Source: JASSUD01 sp031963415 | GTDB lineage: Bacteria; Pseudomonadota; Gammaproteobacteria; Burkholderiales; Burkholderiaceae | Assembly: GCA_031963415.1 (NCBI GenBank) | Contig: JASSUI010000001.1 | Coordinates: forward strand, 1,674,001 to 1,738,000 | DNA: 64,000 bases | Direction of reading: 5' to 3' | Shown here: piece after piece, positions 61,611 through 64,000 of the stretch | Layout of the letters: each line of letters begins with the position of its first letter | How positions within the stretch are numbered: position 1 is the first letter of the stretch | Notes under the pieces: generated by a model | Told to the model about the DNA's origin: nothing | The model's database searches: none | Seen by the model: only the letters and a program-made list of their open reading frames with translations | Translations under genes and position numbers: made by a program

Positions 61611-61831
61611 TTTGCTTAAAAGAAAGATAAAGGCCGTTGAGTGAAGCTCAAGGCGGGAGATTATTATTTTAGGCAGAGGATAAGCCTGAAATAACGGAGC
61701 AAAGAAAAAAGGCTTTCTATGCCGAGAAGATAATAAATACTCTGCGTAACACAGAGCGGGATCGAAGCGTGAGCAACGATCAAATGAGTACCTATAAATA
61801 GGATCAAAAAGTGTAAAAGATGTTTGATGAT

Positions 61832-61847
61832 TGTGCAATATTGCACA
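61832..61847. promoter_or_regulatory. 16-base perfect palindrome in the ICE control region
   Basis: TGTGCAATATTGCACA is fully self-complementary and lies in the gap between the divergent transglycosylase operon and the traF operon. This is a plausible operator for a dimeric regulator of either operon. Confidence 0.4.
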
Positions 61848-62390
61848 GTCAAAGTCAGGTTAATTATTGATCTCCTTTCTACACTAAAAACTGCCTAGCC
61901 CCTGCCTTTTGTGAGGCTAACAACAGATCGCTATCCAGCGTAGCGATGGGTAATTTTCGTGCAGTGCAAGTTTCAATATTGCTCCGGTAACTTGCTCGGT
62001 CGTTATGCTATTCGGCAAGGTATCAAAGACGGTTCTATCTCCTACGGTATTCGGCTTGAGTTTAACCATCTTGCAGCTTTTATCAGCGAGAGCAAAAAAC
62101 TGGACGCAAATCAACTCTCAATTAATTCTCAAAGCGGACAAGTTTATATCCAAGTAAAGTATGCAAGGTAAAAGCTTTGTTTTGGCGTTTATTATGCTTC
62201 GGACGTTGAGAGTGCCCTTGTCTAGAAATCACGGCATTTGAACTTTGCTGGCGGTACGACACCTGAACTTTGCCTTGACATGCAATCTACAGAAGATGAA
62301 TTGATTCTATTTCCCCTTTTTGGGCATTTCTTCCGGATTGAGTTTTGCCGATGCTGAGTACCATATCGAATAATCAGCGCGCAAAACCTC

Positions 62391-63395
62391 ATGATGCTAA
62401 AAAAACTGTCCTATTGGGTGCTAGTGGCGGTGTCTATGCTCGGTGCCTTAAGGAATATTCAGGCCGAAGAGATTCGTGGTTTCTATACGAAAAAAGCCCA
62501 AGGCTGGTTTTGGTATGAACCTATACCGGCTGAAGAAAAAAAGGCGATTGAGTCTAAAAAAACCGCTTCTACCTCTCTCCCACCCAGCCCACCTAAAGAA
62601 AATCCACTGGCGAGACATCCTTTGCCTTTTTCCGCCGCTTGGTTTCGGCAGAATTTACAGAAATACAAAGATGTCGCTTGGGATAATCCATCGCCAGACA
62701 ATATTCAAGCTTTTCTTTATTTACAACGGTTTGCTGTAGATCGCTCAGAACAATTTGCGGATGGCGTGGAATTAGTCACGCTAGGCGACCCTTCATTAGA
62801 TGAATTAAGTCGTCGTCCTTCTGCGACTTTTGCCTCCCAGCAAGTCGATAAGCAAGCGGGAATGGACAAAATCAAATTGGTTAAATCATTAACCAAGCGA
62901 TTCGGAATTTTCTTTTTCTTTCGCTCCGATTGTCCGTACTGTGAACTGCAAGCCCCTTTAATCAAGGTGCTAGAGCAAAACGAAGGGTTCACCGTGATTC
63001 CTGTGTCACTGGATGGGCAGCCGCTACCTAGCCATCTTTTTCCTAACTTCAAAGTCGATGAAGGCCACGCCCAAAAGCTAGGCATCCAAACTGTCCCCGC
63101 GTTGTTTCTTGCTTCTGAGGACGGAGAATTTGCTGCTATTGGGCAAGGCGTGATGTCTTTGCCGGAAATTAATCATCGAATCTTGGTGGCCGCCAAGCGA
63201 AAAAATTGGCTCTCTGAAAAATCGTTTAATCGTGCTCGCCCTGTGATGAATGTGAACGATAACGCCGCCAATTACTTGTCTTCTTCCGCCCATACAGCGG
63301 AGCAAATAGAACCCATTCAACCGGCGAGCAAGGAGAGTTTTATCCCGCCAGCCAAGCTGGTTGATTTTCTTAAAAAGATGAGCAAGGAGCCATGA
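62391..63395 (+). CDS. traF: F-type conjugative transfer protein TraF
   Basis: TraF of F-type systems is a periplasmic thioredoxin-like assembly factor for the conjugative pilus. It has 334 residues: a signal peptide (residues about 3-25, cleavage near IQA), a Pro/Lys-rich segment, an N-domain with FLYLQRFAVDRSEQFADGVE, and the thioredoxin domain with CPYC at about residues 180-183 (FFRSDCPYCELQAPLIKVLE) and the cis-Pro region GIQTVPALFLAS. Unlike TraF of F itself it keeps the CxxC, so it may be redox-active. ATGATG at 62391. It overlaps no gene and is coupled to traH. Confidence 0.9.
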   Translation: MMLKKLSYWVLVAVSMLGALRNIQAEEIRGFYTKKAQGWFWYEPIPAEEKKAIESKKTASTSLPPSPPKENPLARHPLPFSAAWFRQNLQKYKDVAWDNPSPDNIQAFLYLQRFAVDRSEQFADGVELVTLGDPSLDELSRRPSATFASQQVDKQAGMDKIKLVKSLTKRFGIFFFFRSDCPYCELQAPLIKVLEQNEGFTVIPVSLDGQPLPSHLFPNFKVDEGHAQKLGIQTVPALFLASEDGEFAAIGQGVMSLPEINHRILVAAKRKNWLSEKSFNRARPVMNVNDNAANYLSSSAHTAEQIEPIQPASKESFIPPAKLVDFLKKMSKEP

Positions 63396-63396
63396 C

Positions 63397-64000
63397 GTGA
63401 CATTTATTTCAACGTGGCGAAAACGTAGGAAAACTGTCTGCGCAATAGCCATGCTTTGTGGTGTCGTTGGGAGTGCGAACGCCGATGGCTTGCAAGCGCA
63501 GATGGACAAATTATTTGATGAAATGCGTCACACCACGCCACCAGGCGTTTATGAAAGTCAGCGGCGAGGAGTGATGGCCGGTGGTCGTTTCACGACTAAA
63601 ACACGAATTTTTGATGAAAACTTGGTCAGCCTCATTCCACCTTCTTGGAAAGCCGGTTGCGGCGGGGTAGATCTCTTTGGTGGCTCTTTATCTTTTATCA
63701 ATACCGATCAACTCGTACAGCTCTTGCGCTCAATTGCCGCTAATGCCAAAGGATATGCGTTTCAGCTAGCGCTCGATAATGTTTTTCCTGATGGCGCGAA
63801 GTGGATTGAAAATTTTCAAAAGAAAGTACAAGCCTTGAACCAACATCTCGGCAACTCTTGCCAACTCGCGCAAGGGGTAGTGAACGATATGACCTCTGGC
63901 TTTGATCTTAAATTTAAAACCGATGCGTCATTAAAGGGGACGGTGGGTGGACTCTTTGAAGATTTTTTTTCTTCTCGGCAAGAAACCAACGGCCAAAGCC
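63397..64000 (+). CDS. traH: F-type conjugative transfer protein TraH (5' part)
   Basis: The gene starts at GTG 63397, with AAGGAG 7 bases upstream, one base after the traF stop, and runs off the window. About 200 residues are visible: a signal segment (VCAIAMLCGVVGSANA), the TraH family PPGVYESQRRGVMAGGRF, IPPSWKAGCGGVDLFGGSL, FINTDQLVQLLRSIAANAKG and YAFQLALDN. TraH is a periplasmic pilus-assembly protein that follows traF in F-type systems and SXT ICEs. The rest of the transfer genes should lie to the right. Confidence 0.9.
   Translation, partial: MTFISTWRKRRKTVCAIAMLCGVVGSANADGLQAQMDKLFDEMRHTTPPGVYESQRRGVMAGGRFTTKTRIFDENLVSLIPPSWKAGCGGVDLFGGSLSFINTDQLVQLLRSIAANAKGYAFQLALDNVFPDGAKWIENFQKKVQALNQHLGNSCQLAQGVVNDMTSGFDLKFKTDASLKGTVGGLFEDFFSSRQETNGQS

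Noticed and set aside
61590..62171. Several 60-80 codon frames in the ICE gap
   Set aside because: They overlap each other on both strands, lack ribosome-binding sites and match nothing I know.
1..64000. CRISPR array or rRNA operon
   Set aside because: No regularly spaced direct repeats of 25-40 bases and no rRNA sequence were seen; the repeats present are dispersed palindromes.

Overview
The window looks like chromosome of a Burkholderiaceae bacterium that lives inside a host. Housekeeping blocks keep Burkholderia-type gene order: clpA-clpS facing a cold-shock gene and icd; ubiX-grxD-prmC; pepA facing lptF-lptG; miaA-mutL; dprA facing def; PTS EIIA-HPr-EI; ctpA-gpmA facing a rhodanese gene. 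Base composition is lower in G+C than in free-living Burkholderia. Intergenic regions are full of short palindromic repeats, decayed insertion sequences, ankyrin-repeat genes and secretion genes. This fits the fungal endosymbionts Mycoavidus or Ca. Glomeribacter, but that name is an inference from synteny and style, not from a database match.

Layout. 1-2.4 kb: a partial TPR gene with a TIR/SEFIR-like segment and one unknown gene. 2.6-9.2 kb: clpA-clpS, csp, icd, a small secreted basic protein and a DUF192 protein. 9.5-12.8 kb: an orphan RcsB/NarL-type response regulator and an amino-acid permease. 12.9-19.6 kb: ubiX, grxD, prmC, pepA and the LPS exporter genes lptFG. 19.7-32.5 kb: a P-type (Trb/VirB) type IV secretion cluster, read right to left as virB11-B2-B3-B4-B6-B8-B9-B10-virD4-trbM-like, with a PLD-family nuclease gene facing it. 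No VirB1, VirB5 or VirB7 gene is in the block. 32.9-40.5 kb: an AT-rich accessory island with two ankyrin-type genes, one unknown gene, an IS110 element nested in an IS3 element, and a group II intron reverse-transcriptase remnant. 41-56.8 kb: tRNA-Leu and housekeeping genes, broken by repeats and a dead IS110. 56.85-64 kb: the left end of an integrative conjugative element (ICE) in the 3' end of tRNA-Arg(ACG).

The ICE end is the most interesting part. After the tRNA come a tyrosine integrase, an overlapping excisionase-like gene, a MobI-like gene, an inverted-repeat cluster that could be oriT, an FlhC-like gene, a gene whose product appears to hold two FlhD-like modules in tandem, a lytic transglycosylase, and F-type traF and traH (cut by the window end). 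The logic resembles SXT/R391 ICEs and IncC plasmids, where FlhDC-like SetCD/AcaCD activate transfer and MobI acts at oriT. The tandem FlhD arrangement is unfamiliar to me.

Five families of short hairpin-forming repeats are dispersed through the window. In family B one copy differs from the others by paired changes that keep the stem intact.
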